Shown piece after piece: positions 44,476-53,341 of a stretch of DNA of 64,000 nt; within the stretch, counting starts at the first letter, position 1, and every line of letters starts with the position of its first letter. The notes below the pieces were generated by a model. The model saw only the letters and a program-made list of their open reading frames with translations. It made no database searches and had not been told where the DNA came from. The translations under genes were made by a program, and so were the position numbers. Source of the stretch: Paenibacillus sp. 37 (GTDB taxonomy: Bacteria > Bacillota > Bacilli > Paenibacillales > Paenibacillaceae); assembly GCF_008386395.1 (NCBI RefSeq), contig NZ_CP043761.1, positions 4,340,001 to 4,404,000 of the forward strand, in the 5' to 3' direction.

Positions 44476-45294
44476 TTATTTACCGATAAACTCTTGAGCC
44501 CAGTATCCGTTGTAGAACCCTACACCGATATGCGTAAAGTTTTTGCTCAGGATATTGGCACGGTGTCCTGCACTATTCATCCAGGCTGTTACAACTTCCT
44601 GAGGTGTTTTTTGTCCTTTGGCAATGTTCTCACCTGCATAGCTGTAAGTTACTCCGAACTGTTTCATCATATCAAACGGAGAACCATACGTAGGTGACTG
44701 GTGATCAAAATAGTTATTGTTGCTCATATCTTTTACTTTGGCTACAGCTACTTTGTCCAGAAGAGCATCTGAAGTCAGAGCGTTCAGACCTGCTTTGGCA
44801 CGCTCAGCGTTCACAAGTTTTACAACTTGCGTAGCAAAGTCGGATTGTGTGCTTTCGCTACCATTATTACTTGTATTGTTACCTGTATTACCTGTGTTTC
44901 CCGTATTTGAAGGATCTTTAGCCGGTGTAGTTTCCGGTTTTTCTTGAACTGGTTGTGTTGGTTTAGTCGGTTGCTCAGGCTTAGTTGTAGGCTCAGCAGG
45001 TTTTGTTGTTGGTTGAGTTGGTTTTGTTGTCGGCTCAGCAGGTTTCGTCGTTTGATCAGGCTGCGTAGCAGGCTTATCTACAATTTGCCCCTCGGATACG
45101 TTATATCCATTTTCTTTGAGCCATTTCTCAATATAAGCTTTCAAGCTGTCTGTACTTGTAATTTTGTACGTTGTGATAGTCTTATATGTTGAATCTGCAG
45201 CAGACGCGGAAGCAGGAAGCATTACCCCTACGGCCAGTACGGCTGTCAGACTACTCGTTACGACAGTTTTCATCCATTTCTTTTTCAAATTCAT
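44476..45294 (-). CDS. Secreted CAP/SCP-domain protein (YkwD-like)
   Basis: A 272-residue exported protein: signal peptide about 1-33 (ending ASASA-AD); a short N-terminal domain about 35-70; a Pro/Thr/Lys linker with repeated KPAEPTT and KPTQPTT units (about 75-135); a Gly/Asn/Thr stretch; and a C-terminal CAP domain (about 150-272) with VKLVNAERAKAGL, FDHQSPTYGSPFDMM, YAGENIAKG and WMNSAGHRANIL. Such proteins are wall or spore associated; enzymatic activity is unproven. The linker repeats are low-complexity DNA prone to length change. Confidence 0.92.
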   Translation of the reverse strand: MNLKKKWMKTVVTSSLTAVLAVGVMLPASASAADSTYKTITTYKITSTDSLKAYIEKWLKENGYNVSEGQIVDKPATQPDQTTKPAEPTTKPTQPTTKPAEPTTKPEQPTKPTQPVQEKPETTPAKDPSNTGNTGNTGNNTSNNGSESTQSDFATQVVKLVNAERAKAGLNALTSDALLDKVAVAKVKDMSNNNYFDHQSPTYGSPFDMMKQFGVTYSYAGENIAKGQKTPQEVVTAWMNSAGHRANILSKNFTHIGVGFYNGYWAQEFIGK

Positions 45295-45413
45295 TCATCT
45301 CCTTAAAAATAGTTATTACAACTTTGTAATTAATACTCTAGCAGTATATCAATTCGACAGGAGATTGTGAACCTATAAAATATGGAAAAGTAACTTTTTT
45401 GTCATTTTTTAGC

Positions 45414-45455
45414 CATAAAAAAAGACATTCAGACTAACAAAGTTAGTCGAATGTC
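45414..45455 (-). terminator. Terminator of the purT-GNAT operon
   Basis: A 14-bp stem (45424-45438 with 45442-45455, one bulge), loop AAA, then a T7 run on the minus strand. Confidence 0.85.
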
Positions 45456-45546
45456 GCTTCACCATCTATTTATCATTCACCACACCAGAATGTGCAGATC
45501 AGGATATCATGAGAATTTCCATGCAATAGAAGAAACTTTATTTATA

Positions 45547-46005
45547 CTATAGAAGAACTTTACTGAACCGATAGCCTCTCTTCTGAAAACCAATGTGCTC
45601 ATAAAAAGAGTACGTTGTCGAAGTCACTTCACGGTTTGCACCCGTGACAAACAGTTGTTTACCACCTTGCTGTCTGCCCCAATCTTCGGCACGAGCCATC
45701 AGACGACGGCCAATCCCACCACCACGATGTTCTTGACCTACAATCAGGGAAGTAATTTGTGCGGCAGGTTCTGGATAGGCATGACTTTGCACACATTGCA
45801 AGCCAATCACACCAATAATTTGTTCATCCACTTCGGCAACAAGCATGCATGCGTTTGGATTGGTTTCCAAACATTCAATACGTTCTTTCATGACATTGGT
45901 TGTTGTCGGATAGCTGACCTCTCGCATCAGTCCCGTTACCGCTTCAGCATCTCGTAGTTCACACTCTCGGATCATCAGTACAGGGGCCTCAACATTATTG
46001 GACAT
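45547..46005 (-). CDS. GNAT-family N-acetyltransferase
   Basis: A 152-residue acetyl-CoA-dependent acetyltransferase: [16 protein letters not shown] starts the fold, and the acetyl-CoA loop is [19 protein letters not shown] (about 88-106), followed by [18 protein letters not shown]. The acceptor substrate cannot be predicted. Its start lies inside the end of purT (11-bp overlap) behind GTGGAGG, so it is co-expressed with purine synthesis. Confidence 0.9.
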   Translation of the reverse strand: MSNNVEAPVLMIRECELRDAEAVTGLMREVSYPTTTNVMKERIECLETNPNACMLVAEVDEQIIGVIGLQCVQSHAYPEPAAQITSLIVGQEHRGGGIGRRLMARAEDWGRQQGGKQLFVTGANREVTSTTYSFYEHIGFQKRGYRFSKVLL

Positions 46006-47182
46006 GATTTACCTCCACTTTCAGCATATTAGCGGCTTGCACCGCTGTTTTACGAGCTTCTTCCACATCTTGACCAGCACTTAAGGCTACAGCCATTCGG
46101 CGTCCTACTTTGGTCTCAGGTTTGCCAAACACACGAATCTGAGTACGAGGAAGAGCCAGTGCTTCTTCAATCCCGCCTACAGTAAAGTCAGATGTTTCAT
46201 CATTAGCCTTCAGCGTTGCTGAAGCTCCCGGTGTCAACAGATGTACACCTGTGACCGGAAAACCAAGAATTGCACGTACATGCAGCGCAAACTCGGAACT
46301 GTCTTGCGTCACCATTGTAACCATACCTGTGTCATGTGGACGAGGAGATACCTCGCTGAACACAACACCATCCGAGGTCAGGAACAACTCCACTCCGAAC
46401 AGTCCATAACCGCCAAGTTCATCTGTGACGGATTTGGCGATATGACAGGCCTGCTCCCATTGCTCAGGAGTCATTGCATGAGGCTGCCAGGATTCGACAT
46501 AATCCCCATCCTTCTGAATATGGCCAATCGGAGGACAAAATACGGTGCCTGATACAGACCTGACGGTGAGTAGTGTAATCTCACTGTCAAATTGCACAAA
46601 GCTCTCCACAATGACACGAACGGATTTGCCGCGAGCCCCCGAAAGAGCAATGTTCCAGCAATCCTCCACGTCGCCCGGTGTTCGGCATACACTCTGCCCT
46701 TTGCCGGAAGAACTCATTAATGGTTTAATGACACAAGGTGTGCCAAGCTCACGTACGGCTTCCTGAAGTTGTTCCAGGTTGTCCGCAAAAAGGTAATCAG
46801 CTGTCGGAAGTTTCAATTGTTCGGCTGCAAGCCGACGGATGCCTTCGCGATCCATCGTTAGACGTGCAGCTCGGGCAGTAGGTACTACACAAAATCCCTC
46901 TTCCTCAAGCTCCAGTAAAGCTTCTGTTGCAATAGCTTCAATCTCAGGTACGATGTAATGAGGTTTTTCTTTACGGATCAATTGTTTCAAAGCTTCGGCA
47001 TCCAGCATGTCGATGCAGTAAGACCGGTGCGCGACCTGCATTGCAGGTGCGTTCTCATAACGATCAACAGCGATCGTCTCTACTCCCAGTCGTTGGGCCT
47101 CAATAACGACCTCTTTTCCCAATTCTCCACTGCCTAGTAGCAGCATTTTTTTGGCTTGAGCCGTAAAAGGAGCACCCCACAT
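45995..47182 (-). CDS. purT: Formate-dependent GAR transformylase PurT
   Basis: A 395-residue ATP-grasp ligase that makes formyl-GAR from GAR, formate and ATP, an alternative to folate-dependent PurN in purine synthesis. N-terminal [12 protein letters not shown], central [13 protein letters not shown] and catalytic [15 protein letters not shown] match the family in order. The ATG has GGGAGG 12 bases upstream. The 251-bp upstream gap has AT-rich promoter-like sequence; a PurR box could not be confirmed by eye. Confidence 0.96.
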   Translation of the reverse strand: MWGAPFTAQAKKMLLLGSGELGKEVVIEAQRLGVETIAVDRYENAPAMQVAHRSYCIDMLDAEALKQLIRKEKPHYIVPEIEAIATEALLELEEEGFCVVPTARAARLTMDREGIRRLAAEQLKLPTADYLFADNLEQLQEAVRELGTPCVIKPLMSSSGKGQSVCRTPGDVEDCWNIALSGARGKSVRVIVESFVQFDSEITLLTVRSVSGTVFCPPIGHIQKDGDYVESWQPHAMTPEQWEQACHIAKSVTDELGGYGLFGVELFLTSDGVVFSEVSPRPHDTGMVTMVTQDSSEFALHVRAILGFPVTGVHLLTPGASATLKANDETSDFTVGGIEEALALPRTQIRVFGKPETKVGRRMAVALSAGQDVEEARKTAVQAANMLKVEVNHVQ

Positions 47183-47415
47183 GTTCTTTCCAATCCTCCC
47201 AAAGAGAAATCTTCTATATCTGTCTCTCTATTTTCGGGGTTTTGGTTAAAGATTGCAAGAGTGCTCCCTATTTTTCTTGTGAATTTTACAAGATTTTTTG
47301 TGTTTTTTCGATCAAATTTTACAATTATCGCTTACAGATTCGTCAACCTTTCCATTCCTCCCAGAAATAAGGATATGTTGAAACAGCAGATTATAATATT
47401 CCAGTGAACATGAAT

Positions 47416-47454
47416 AAGCAAACAAACCCAAGTTTAGAACCTTGGGATTTGCTT
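47416..47454 (-). terminator. Terminator stem overlapping the reductase stop codon
   Basis: Arms 47416-47432 and 47441-47454 (core AAGCAAA..CCCAAG with CTTGGG..TTTGCTT) enclose the TAA stop of the flavoprotein gene (47434-47436), so the last codons form one side of the stem. The T tract on the minus strand is short. Confidence 0.6.
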
Positions 47455-48456
47455 GTTTTTTTCTCTGAAAATTTCATTATGGGAGGAGACGTACGCCATC
47501 ATGGGAGCATCTGGAATCAAGTATTTTTTCGCACTATTTACAGCTAAAATCGCATCGTTGAAGGCTCCGGCAATAAGTCTGACTTTGCTATCGTGAGTTG
47601 CACAATCCCCTGCAGCAAAAATACCCGGGAGGTTCGTCTGTGCATGGTGACTCATTAGAACCATTCCATCATCCATTTTTAAGCCACAACTGGCAAGATC
47701 ACTTAAATTGCTTTTATATCCATGACTAACTACGACTTCATCCACATCTAACAATACATTTTCCTGACTCTCCATATGCGTAATTACAACCTGATGGATA
47801 CGTTCACCATGATTATGAAGCCGTGTGATGCTATATGGTGTTCTGACATCCGTTACATTGTTCATCTCGCTAACATTGCGTTCCATTGCACGAAACTCAT
47901 TTTTTCGGTGGACGACCACTACGCTCCGTGCAAGTTGAGCAAGTTCAATTGCCCAATCTACTGCACTATTGCCTCCTCCTGAAATGAGCACACGCTTCCC
48001 GGAAAAATGTTCTGGATTTTGCACGGTGTAATGAAGATTCTCATGCTCATATTGAATCGGCTCCTGAAGCTCCAATTTCTGAATTTCTGCGATACCTCGG
48101 CCTACTGCGACAATGATTGTACGCGTATAGTGTATGTCGCCTTCAGCAGTATACAGAGCCAAAATCTCGTTGTCCAGCCTGGCGAACCGATCTACTTTGC
48201 AATTCAATTCAACCGTTGGATTAAAGGTATTCGCCTGCTGAACCAGATACTCAATCAACTTTGAACACTTCATTGGTGGCAGGCCACCCACATCCCAAAT
48301 AGTTTTTTCGGAATAGGTATGCAGAAAACCACCAAGTTGGTCTTTGCCGTCAATGATCTTAACTCTCATATCACGCATCCCGGCATAAAAGGCCGCATAT
48401 AATCCTGCCGGTCCGCCTCCGACGATGGTCAAGTCATAGATATCTTCCTTATTCAT
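47434..48456 (-). CDS. Ferredoxin-NADP+ reductase-like flavoprotein (TrxB-like type)
   Basis: A 340-residue FAD enzyme: FAD site LTIVGGGPAGLYAAFYAG (about 9-26), NADPH site VLISGGGNSAVDWAIELA (about 150-170) and C-terminal FAAGDCATHD. The thioredoxin-reductase CxxC is absent, so it belongs to the thioredoxin-reductase-like ferredoxin/flavodoxin reductases, of which some Bacillus members reduce ferric siderophores. ATG at 48456 is preferred; a GTG three codons earlier is possible. It follows the Fur-controlled siderophore-binding lipoprotein gene by 62 bp, suggesting intracellular iron release. Confidence 0.87.
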   Translation of the reverse strand: MNKEDIYDLTIVGGGPAGLYAAFYAGMRDMRVKIIDGKDQLGGFLHTYSEKTIWDVGGLPPMKCSKLIEYLVQQANTFNPTVELNCKVDRFARLDNEILALYTAEGDIHYTRTIIVAVGRGIAEIQKLELQEPIQYEHENLHYTVQNPEHFSGKRVLISGGGNSAVDWAIELAQLARSVVVVHRKNEFRAMERNVSEMNNVTDVRTPYSITRLHNHGERIHQVVITHMESQENVLLDVDEVVVSHGYKSNLSDLASCGLKMDDGMVLMSHHAQTNLPGIFAAGDCATHDSKVRLIAGAFNDAILAVNSAKKYLIPDAPMMAYVSSHNEIFREKNKQIPRF

Positions 48457-48518
48457 TTTGGACACATCCTGTTATTTAGTAGTGAATTTAGAGATATGTG
48501 TAACATGAACCGTTTGCC

Positions 48519-49508
48519 TTATTTATTTTTCTCTTCAAAAACAGCTACAATGTCATCAATAACATACTCGTCAGCCAGTGGAGACATCCCCAGATTGAGC
48601 CATTCTTTACCACCAACCATGTACACATGATCATTTTTGACTGCTTTCAGATTTTTCCATAGTGAAGTTGCCAACATCTCTTCAAATTTCTTCTTAATTT
48701 CAGGATTCTTATCGTCATCCAGTTGAACGATCAAGTGATCTGCATCGTATTCAGGCAACACTTCCATGGATACGGACATGGCAACTTGATCTTTCGGGAA
48801 ATTCGGGAGCGGATTCATACCCAGACGCTTGTGCACGAAGTTTCCACGGTCAAGGTTCTCCCCGTGAAGGACGATTTCTTTTTCCATGACTCTAATATAG
48901 AGAACTGTTTCTTCTCCGATCATCTCGTTTAATTTGTCGGCTGCAACTTTTTCCTTCGCTACCAAATCTTCAATAACCTTTTCTGCCTGTTCTTCTTTGT
49001 CCAGAATTTTGGCAATATCACGCAATTCGTCCCGCCAATCATCACGTTGTGGAAGAAGTACAGTCGGTGCAATCAGAGAAAGCTGATCATAATCCTTTTC
49101 GGACCACCAGTCAGGAGCTATAATCAAATCAGGCATTGTCTCCATAACCGCTTCAAAATTCGGCGTTCGTGCGATGCCCATTTTCATGGTATTCGCGAAT
49201 GGCTCTTCCAAATAAGAAGGATGATCCTCGTGATAGTTCTGCACAGCAACAGGTACGATGCCAAGTGCATACAAAAACTCAGGATATACAAGGGACAGAC
49301 CCACTACTCTTTGTGGTTGAACCGGGATTTCAATTTCTCCCATCTTTGTAGTCACTTTTTTTACCTGACTTGTTTCTGTTGGGGATGTATTGGCAGAACC
49401 AGTCTTCTGGCCTTCGCTCGTAGCCTCATCTTGCCCCGTTGCACCGCAAGCCGAAATAATGAGCACCAACATCATGGTGCATAGGACCGTTAACCATCTG
49501 AATCTCAT
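48519..49508 (-). CDS. Siderophore-binding lipoprotein of ABC importer
   Basis: A 329-residue iron-siderophore receptor: lipobox LIISAC-G (about 17-22), a Ser/Thr-rich linker, then a FecB/BtuF-type two-lobe domain with RVVGLSLVYPEFLYALGI and PDLIIAPDWWSEKDY and the rigid central helix of class III binding proteins. It delivers Fe-siderophore to a membrane permease; no permease or ATPase gene is nearby, so those must be elsewhere. A Fur-box cluster lies about 50 bp upstream. Confidence 0.93.
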   Translation of the reverse strand: MRFRWLTVLCTMMLVLIISACGATGQDEATSEGQKTGSANTSPTETSQVKKVTTKMGEIEIPVQPQRVVGLSLVYPEFLYALGIVPVAVQNYHEDHPSYLEEPFANTMKMGIARTPNFEAVMETMPDLIIAPDWWSEKDYDQLSLIAPTVLLPQRDDWRDELRDIAKILDKEEQAEKVIEDLVAKEKVAADKLNEMIGEETVLYIRVMEKEIVLHGENLDRGNFVHKRLGMNPLPNFPKDQVAMSVSMEVLPEYDADHLIVQLDDDKNPEIKKKFEEMLATSLWKNLKAVKNDHVYMVGGKEWLNLGMSPLADEYVIDDIVAVFEEKNK

Positions 49509-49554
49509 TCTTTATGTACCCCCTATATGGCATTTAGTTATGACAACGTCTAAT

Positions 49555-49575
49555 TAATAATAATTATCATTATCA
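49555..49575 (-). promoter_or_regulatory. Overlapping Fur boxes before the siderophore-binding gene
   Basis: Two 7-1-7 motifs shifted by six bases (49555-49569 with one mismatch; 49561-49575 with two mismatches), the usual make-up of a 21-bp Fur site. Predicts iron repression of the lipoprotein and reductase genes. Confidence 0.78.
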
Positions 49576-49639
49576 TTTGATATAGGAGTAAGTATATTAA
49601 AATATGTTCAGGTATGATATTGACTATTCAGACTTTTTG

Positions 49640-51280
49640 CTATGGACGATCTTGCCATAACTTTAATATTTCATCCAACATAAGCTCATGAGTAAACGCA
49701 GTGTAGTCCAGCAGGACGCTCGACAAAAGGATATCCATTCTGCCATTCTGTACCGCTAACAACGCAAGCCATTCTTCAGACTTACGCACAGCAGACCATG
49801 TCTGCCTGGATGTCTCATCATCACCCACAATCAGTAATATTCTTTCCACGTTGAGAACAGATAGCTCCTTAATGGTCACTGTGCCCCGTTCCCAATAAGT
49901 CTCAACTCCTTCGGGACCCTCCATTTGCATATCAACGTAAAAAACGGAAGCAATGCTCCTTGGGCCTAACATCTGCAACGCTTCACCATGAACTTTGAGT
50001 ACAACCAGCCTGTCTTTTCGTATGAAATCTGTAAGTTGATTCTTAATGATCTTTGCCTTCTCTTCATATCTTTGAAGCCACACCTCTGCAATATCCGACC
50101 TGTCCAAAAAGCTTGCAACATATCTCAAATGTTCTCTCCAATCGCTTTTTCCCCAAGGGAGGTCACACACAGGAGCAATGGATTGAATCTGACTTTGCGG
50201 AGTCTCTGACTCTGTCCCAATCGTAATAATATAATCAGGTTTAACTAATCGAAGCTGTTCCAGCCAGGTGGTCTCACTCTCTGCGAGTGGCATAACTTTG
50301 TCCGTTTCATATTTACGTCTATAATAGTATGTCCACGGATGACTTGCTGGCGCGGCACAGGGAATGATCTGCAATGCAAGCAGTATACCAATGCTCACAG
50401 AATGAACTGCAGCAATTTTTTGTTTGCTATTACGTATAAACGCTGCTGGTGGAATGCCAGAGATTTGCTTGAATTTACGCCGGAAATACGTCTCATCCTG
50501 ATAGCCCACGTACGATGCCACATCCTTGAGTCGATAACTGTGATCATTTCTCATTAAGATCTGGGCTTGTTTAATTCGATATAGCGTTAAATAGTCCACT
50601 GGACTGTAACCATACCTTTTCTTGAATAAACGCATGAAATGTCGAGGGCTCATTCGTGCCACATTTGCTAATTCCTCAATGGTTAATCTCTTTGAATAAT
50701 TCTGCTCCATGTAGCCTTTAACATGTTCAATTGGTGAAGCCAGATCCGTCTTTTCGGCACAGGCCACGTCGTAAAACATTGTATACAATAGTTCTTGAAA
50801 ACGAATCTGACCATAGTACCTTTGCAAACCATCCTTCTTCAATGTGTGATGGTAAATCATCTGACAAATCACGCCAACAGCAACGGGTGAAGATGAGCTG
50901 ACCTCGCCATTCACTTCATTACGTAAAAGTTGCTTCATCATCTCAAGGGCTGTTCCACTCTCCTGCTCCAGTGCGTACATGACATCAAAACTCATGTGAT
51001 ACACACCTCGTTCGTCCAACGAATGCACATTTGCCTCAACCAGTTGCCCCGGGAAGCCTACATACAGTCCGCCCGCCTTCAATTCAATGAAACTGCCATC
51101 TATCTTTAACCACCCTTGTCCACTGGCTACAAATAATAACATGTATGTTTCAATGAAGTGTTTCCTCAGAAGCCACTCCGTCGCAGGATCACTCGTATAA
51201 TTCACGTGAAGGAGCCTAAAATTCATATGATCCAGGTGATCCAAATGCTTTGAATTTATTTCGTTGTTGTCCATCTGCAT
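49640..51280 (-). CDS. Btr-like AraC regulator with siderophore-binding domain
   Basis: A 546-residue regulator in three parts: an N-terminal cupin-like domain (about 1-170); an AraC helix-turn-helix pair (about 185-285) with LTIEELANVARMSPRHFMRLF and LKDVASYVGYQDETYFRRKF; and a C-terminal FecB-type binding-protein domain (about 295-545) without signal peptide. This is the layout of Bacillus Btr, which senses ferric bacillibactin inside the cell and activates its uptake genes. The downstream neighbour encodes a binding lipoprotein, the natural target. ATG at 51280 has GGAGGGAG upstream. Confidence 0.9.
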   Translation of the reverse strand: MQMDNNEINSKHLDHLDHMNFRLLHVNYTSDPATEWLLRKHFIETYMLLFVASGQGWLKIDGSFIELKAGGLYVGFPGQLVEANVHSLDERGVYHMSFDVMYALEQESGTALEMMKQLLRNEVNGEVSSSSPVAVGVICQMIYHHTLKKDGLQRYYGQIRFQELLYTMFYDVACAEKTDLASPIEHVKGYMEQNYSKRLTIEELANVARMSPRHFMRLFKKRYGYSPVDYLTLYRIKQAQILMRNDHSYRLKDVASYVGYQDETYFRRKFKQISGIPPAAFIRNSKQKIAAVHSVSIGILLALQIIPCAAPASHPWTYYYRRKYETDKVMPLAESETTWLEQLRLVKPDYIITIGTESETPQSQIQSIAPVCDLPWGKSDWREHLRYVASFLDRSDIAEVWLQRYEEKAKIIKNQLTDFIRKDRLVVLKVHGEALQMLGPRSIASVFYVDMQMEGPEGVETYWERGTVTIKELSVLNVERILLIVGDDETSRQTWSAVRKSEEWLALLAVQNGRMDILLSSVLLDYTAFTHELMLDEILKLWQDRP

Positions 51281-51424
51281 TGATCTCCCTCCAACCATGA
51301 ACGATTGTATTGATTTCATTCTTCAAAAATATAACATACCACACTAACGAATAAAAAAAACACTCCGGCTATCCTCTAACCTGTCTTCAATGGATAAGAT
51401 GCACTTATTATTGAAGGATCAGGC

Positions 51425-51443
51425 TAAAAAACACCAGAGTGTT
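51425..51443 (-). terminator. Terminator of the ABC exporter pair
   Basis: Small AACAC/GTGTT stem with CAGA loop and TTTTTT on the minus strand; a longer pairing with ACACTC near 51360 is also possible. Confidence 0.6.
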
Positions 51444-51490
51444 ATAAGTTCATATGTGTTCAGACGCTTCACAGGCGTCCGAAGGTTTCA

Positions 51491-53341
51491 TTACAAAAAT
51501 CTGTATTGAGCTTCTATTAATCCATTATAGACGCCTTGTTTTTGGATCAGCTGCTCATGGTTGCCCTCTTCTTTAATTTCACCATGATCCAGGACGATAA
51601 TGTTATCTGCATTCCGGATGGTTGAGAGACGGTGAGCGACCATAAAGGACGTTCTTCCCTGCAACAGCACCTTCAACGCTTCCTGGATTTTAAGCTCTGT
51701 CTCCGTATCAATACTGGCTGTAGCTTCATCCAGGATCAGTATGCGTGGATCAGCAAGCAGCGCACGGGCAAAGGATAACAGTTGTCGCTGTCCCATGGAT
51801 AATACGTTCCCGCGTTCCTCAACTTCGGTATCATATCCGCCAGGCAGCTTCATGATGAACTCATGTGCATTGACTGCTTTGGCTGCGTCCTCCACCTCTT
51901 CATTCGTTGCATCCAGTCGTCCAAATCGAATATTGTCACGAATCGTCCCCGAGAAGATGAAGGTATCCTGTAATACAATGCTGATCTGGCTGCGTAAACT
52001 CTCTACCGTTACATCCCGCACATCCTGTCCGTCAATGGTGAGACGTCCGCCAGATATATCATAGAAACGACTGATCAAATTGATGATCGTACTTTTACCT
52101 GAGCCCGTATGACCAACAAGTGCAATCGATTGGCCCGCAGCCGCCGAGAAGCTGATCCCTTTCAGCGCCTGTCTGCCCTTCTCGTATTCGAAAACAACAT
52201 TTTCAAATGCGATATCTCCTTTAATAGAAGGAAGTGGCTTGGCACCTGGTTTATCCGCAATACTTGGTTTTTCATCCATGAATTCGAAGATACGCTCCGA
52301 TGATGCCATCGCAACCAACAACTGATTGTACATCTGTCCCAGACGGTTGATCGGGTCCCAGAAGTTGCCGACATAGTTGGCAAACGCGACAAGTAACCCC
52401 ACGGTCAATTGACCATCCTGAATCAGATAGGCACCAAACCAGAAGAGGATTAATGTCCCGAATCCGCCGGTAATCTCGATCAGTGGTCCGAAGCCCTGGT
52501 TCATTGCTGATGCCCTATCCCATGACTTTTTGCTGGACAGGTTCATGTTGTCAAAATACTTCATGTTCTCTTTTTCCTGTGTATAAGCCTGAGTCACTCG
52601 AATCCCCTGAATGGATTCATTCAAGTGGGAGTTAATCCGAGAGTTCTTCATGCGCACATCCTGCCAAGCCCGACGGATCAGCACCCGAAGTTTGGTCGAG
52701 ATGATAAACATGATTGGCACCGTAATGATCACGGCAAGACCCAGTTTCCAGTTAATCAACAGCAAGATCACAATGATCCCGAGCAACTGTACGCAGTCGA
52801 TCATGACGTTAACTGCACCATTGGTGAACAGATCCTGAAGGGAGTTAATATCATTTGTAACACGTACCAGTACGGAACCTGCCGGTCTTTTGTCAAAAAA
52901 GTTAAAGGATAGCTTCTGGATATGCTTGAACAGATCCGAGCGAAGATCATAAATAACACGCTGTCCGATAATGTTCGTCAGTTTGATCCGGTACGTATTC
53001 GCAGCCCATTGAATCAGATACAAAACAAATATGGAGCCTGCGATAAGATAAAGCATAGTCATGCTTGGCAACCCCGTTGCCGGTGCGATGGCCCGGTCAA
53101 TTGCCAGACTGATCAGAAACGGTACGGACAATTTCGTAATGGTACCCAAGATCATCATTAGAATAACAAGTGGTAACAGTTGTTTCGCATAGGGTTTCAT
53201 GTATGCAAACAAACGTCCGAACTCTTTCCAGTTAAACGGTTTTTCAATAATTTCATCGTCCTGATACACAAAGCGTTCATTCAGTTTCTTCTCAGAGGCC
53301 CCTTTGGCCTCGCGCCTGTCTGCTATCGTTTCGGCACTCAT
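51491..53341 (-). CDS. ABC exporter half-transporter (canonical Walker B subunit)
   Basis: A 616-residue half-transporter: charged N-terminus, six helices (about 45-330), ATPase domain about 375-610. Walker A GHTGSGKS, Walker B LILDEATASID with the catalytic Glu, but the signature reads LSMGQ instead of LSGGQ. Its partner, encoded just upstream with a 4-bp overlap (ATGA), has the reverse set, so the two should form one heterodimer with one active and one degenerate ATP site. Substrate unknown; relatives export drugs or lipids. Confidence 0.93.
   Translation of the reverse strand: MSAETIADRREAKGASEKKLNERFVYQDDEIIEKPFNWKEFGRLFAYMKPYAKQLLPLVILMMILGTITKLSVPFLISLAIDRAIAPATGLPSMTMLYLIAGSIFVLYLIQWAANTYRIKLTNIIGQRVIYDLRSDLFKHIQKLSFNFFDKRPAGSVLVRVTNDINSLQDLFTNGAVNVMIDCVQLLGIIVILLLINWKLGLAVIITVPIMFIISTKLRVLIRRAWQDVRMKNSRINSHLNESIQGIRVTQAYTQEKENMKYFDNMNLSSKKSWDRASAMNQGFGPLIEITGGFGTLILFWFGAYLIQDGQLTVGLLVAFANYVGNFWDPINRLGQMYNQLLVAMASSERIFEFMDEKPSIADKPGAKPLPSIKGDIAFENVVFEYEKGRQALKGISFSAAAGQSIALVGHTGSGKSTIINLISRFYDISGGRLTIDGQDVRDVTVESLRSQISIVLQDTFIFSGTIRDNIRFGRLDATNEEVEDAAKAVNAHEFIMKLPGGYDTEVEERGNVLSMGQRQLLSFARALLADPRILILDEATASIDTETELKIQEALKVLLQGRTSFMVAHRLSTIRNADNIIVLDHGEIKEEGNHEQLIQKQGVYNGLIEAQYRFL

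Noticed and set aside
44930..45075. Direct repeats as CRISPR-like array
   Set aside because: The repeats are in-frame codons of the Pro/Thr/Lys linker of the CAP protein, with no spacers.
47183..47433. PurR box or regulatory RNA upstream of purT
   Set aside because: AT-rich sequence with some inverted symmetry, but no convincing PurBox pair or structured leader could be recognised by eye.
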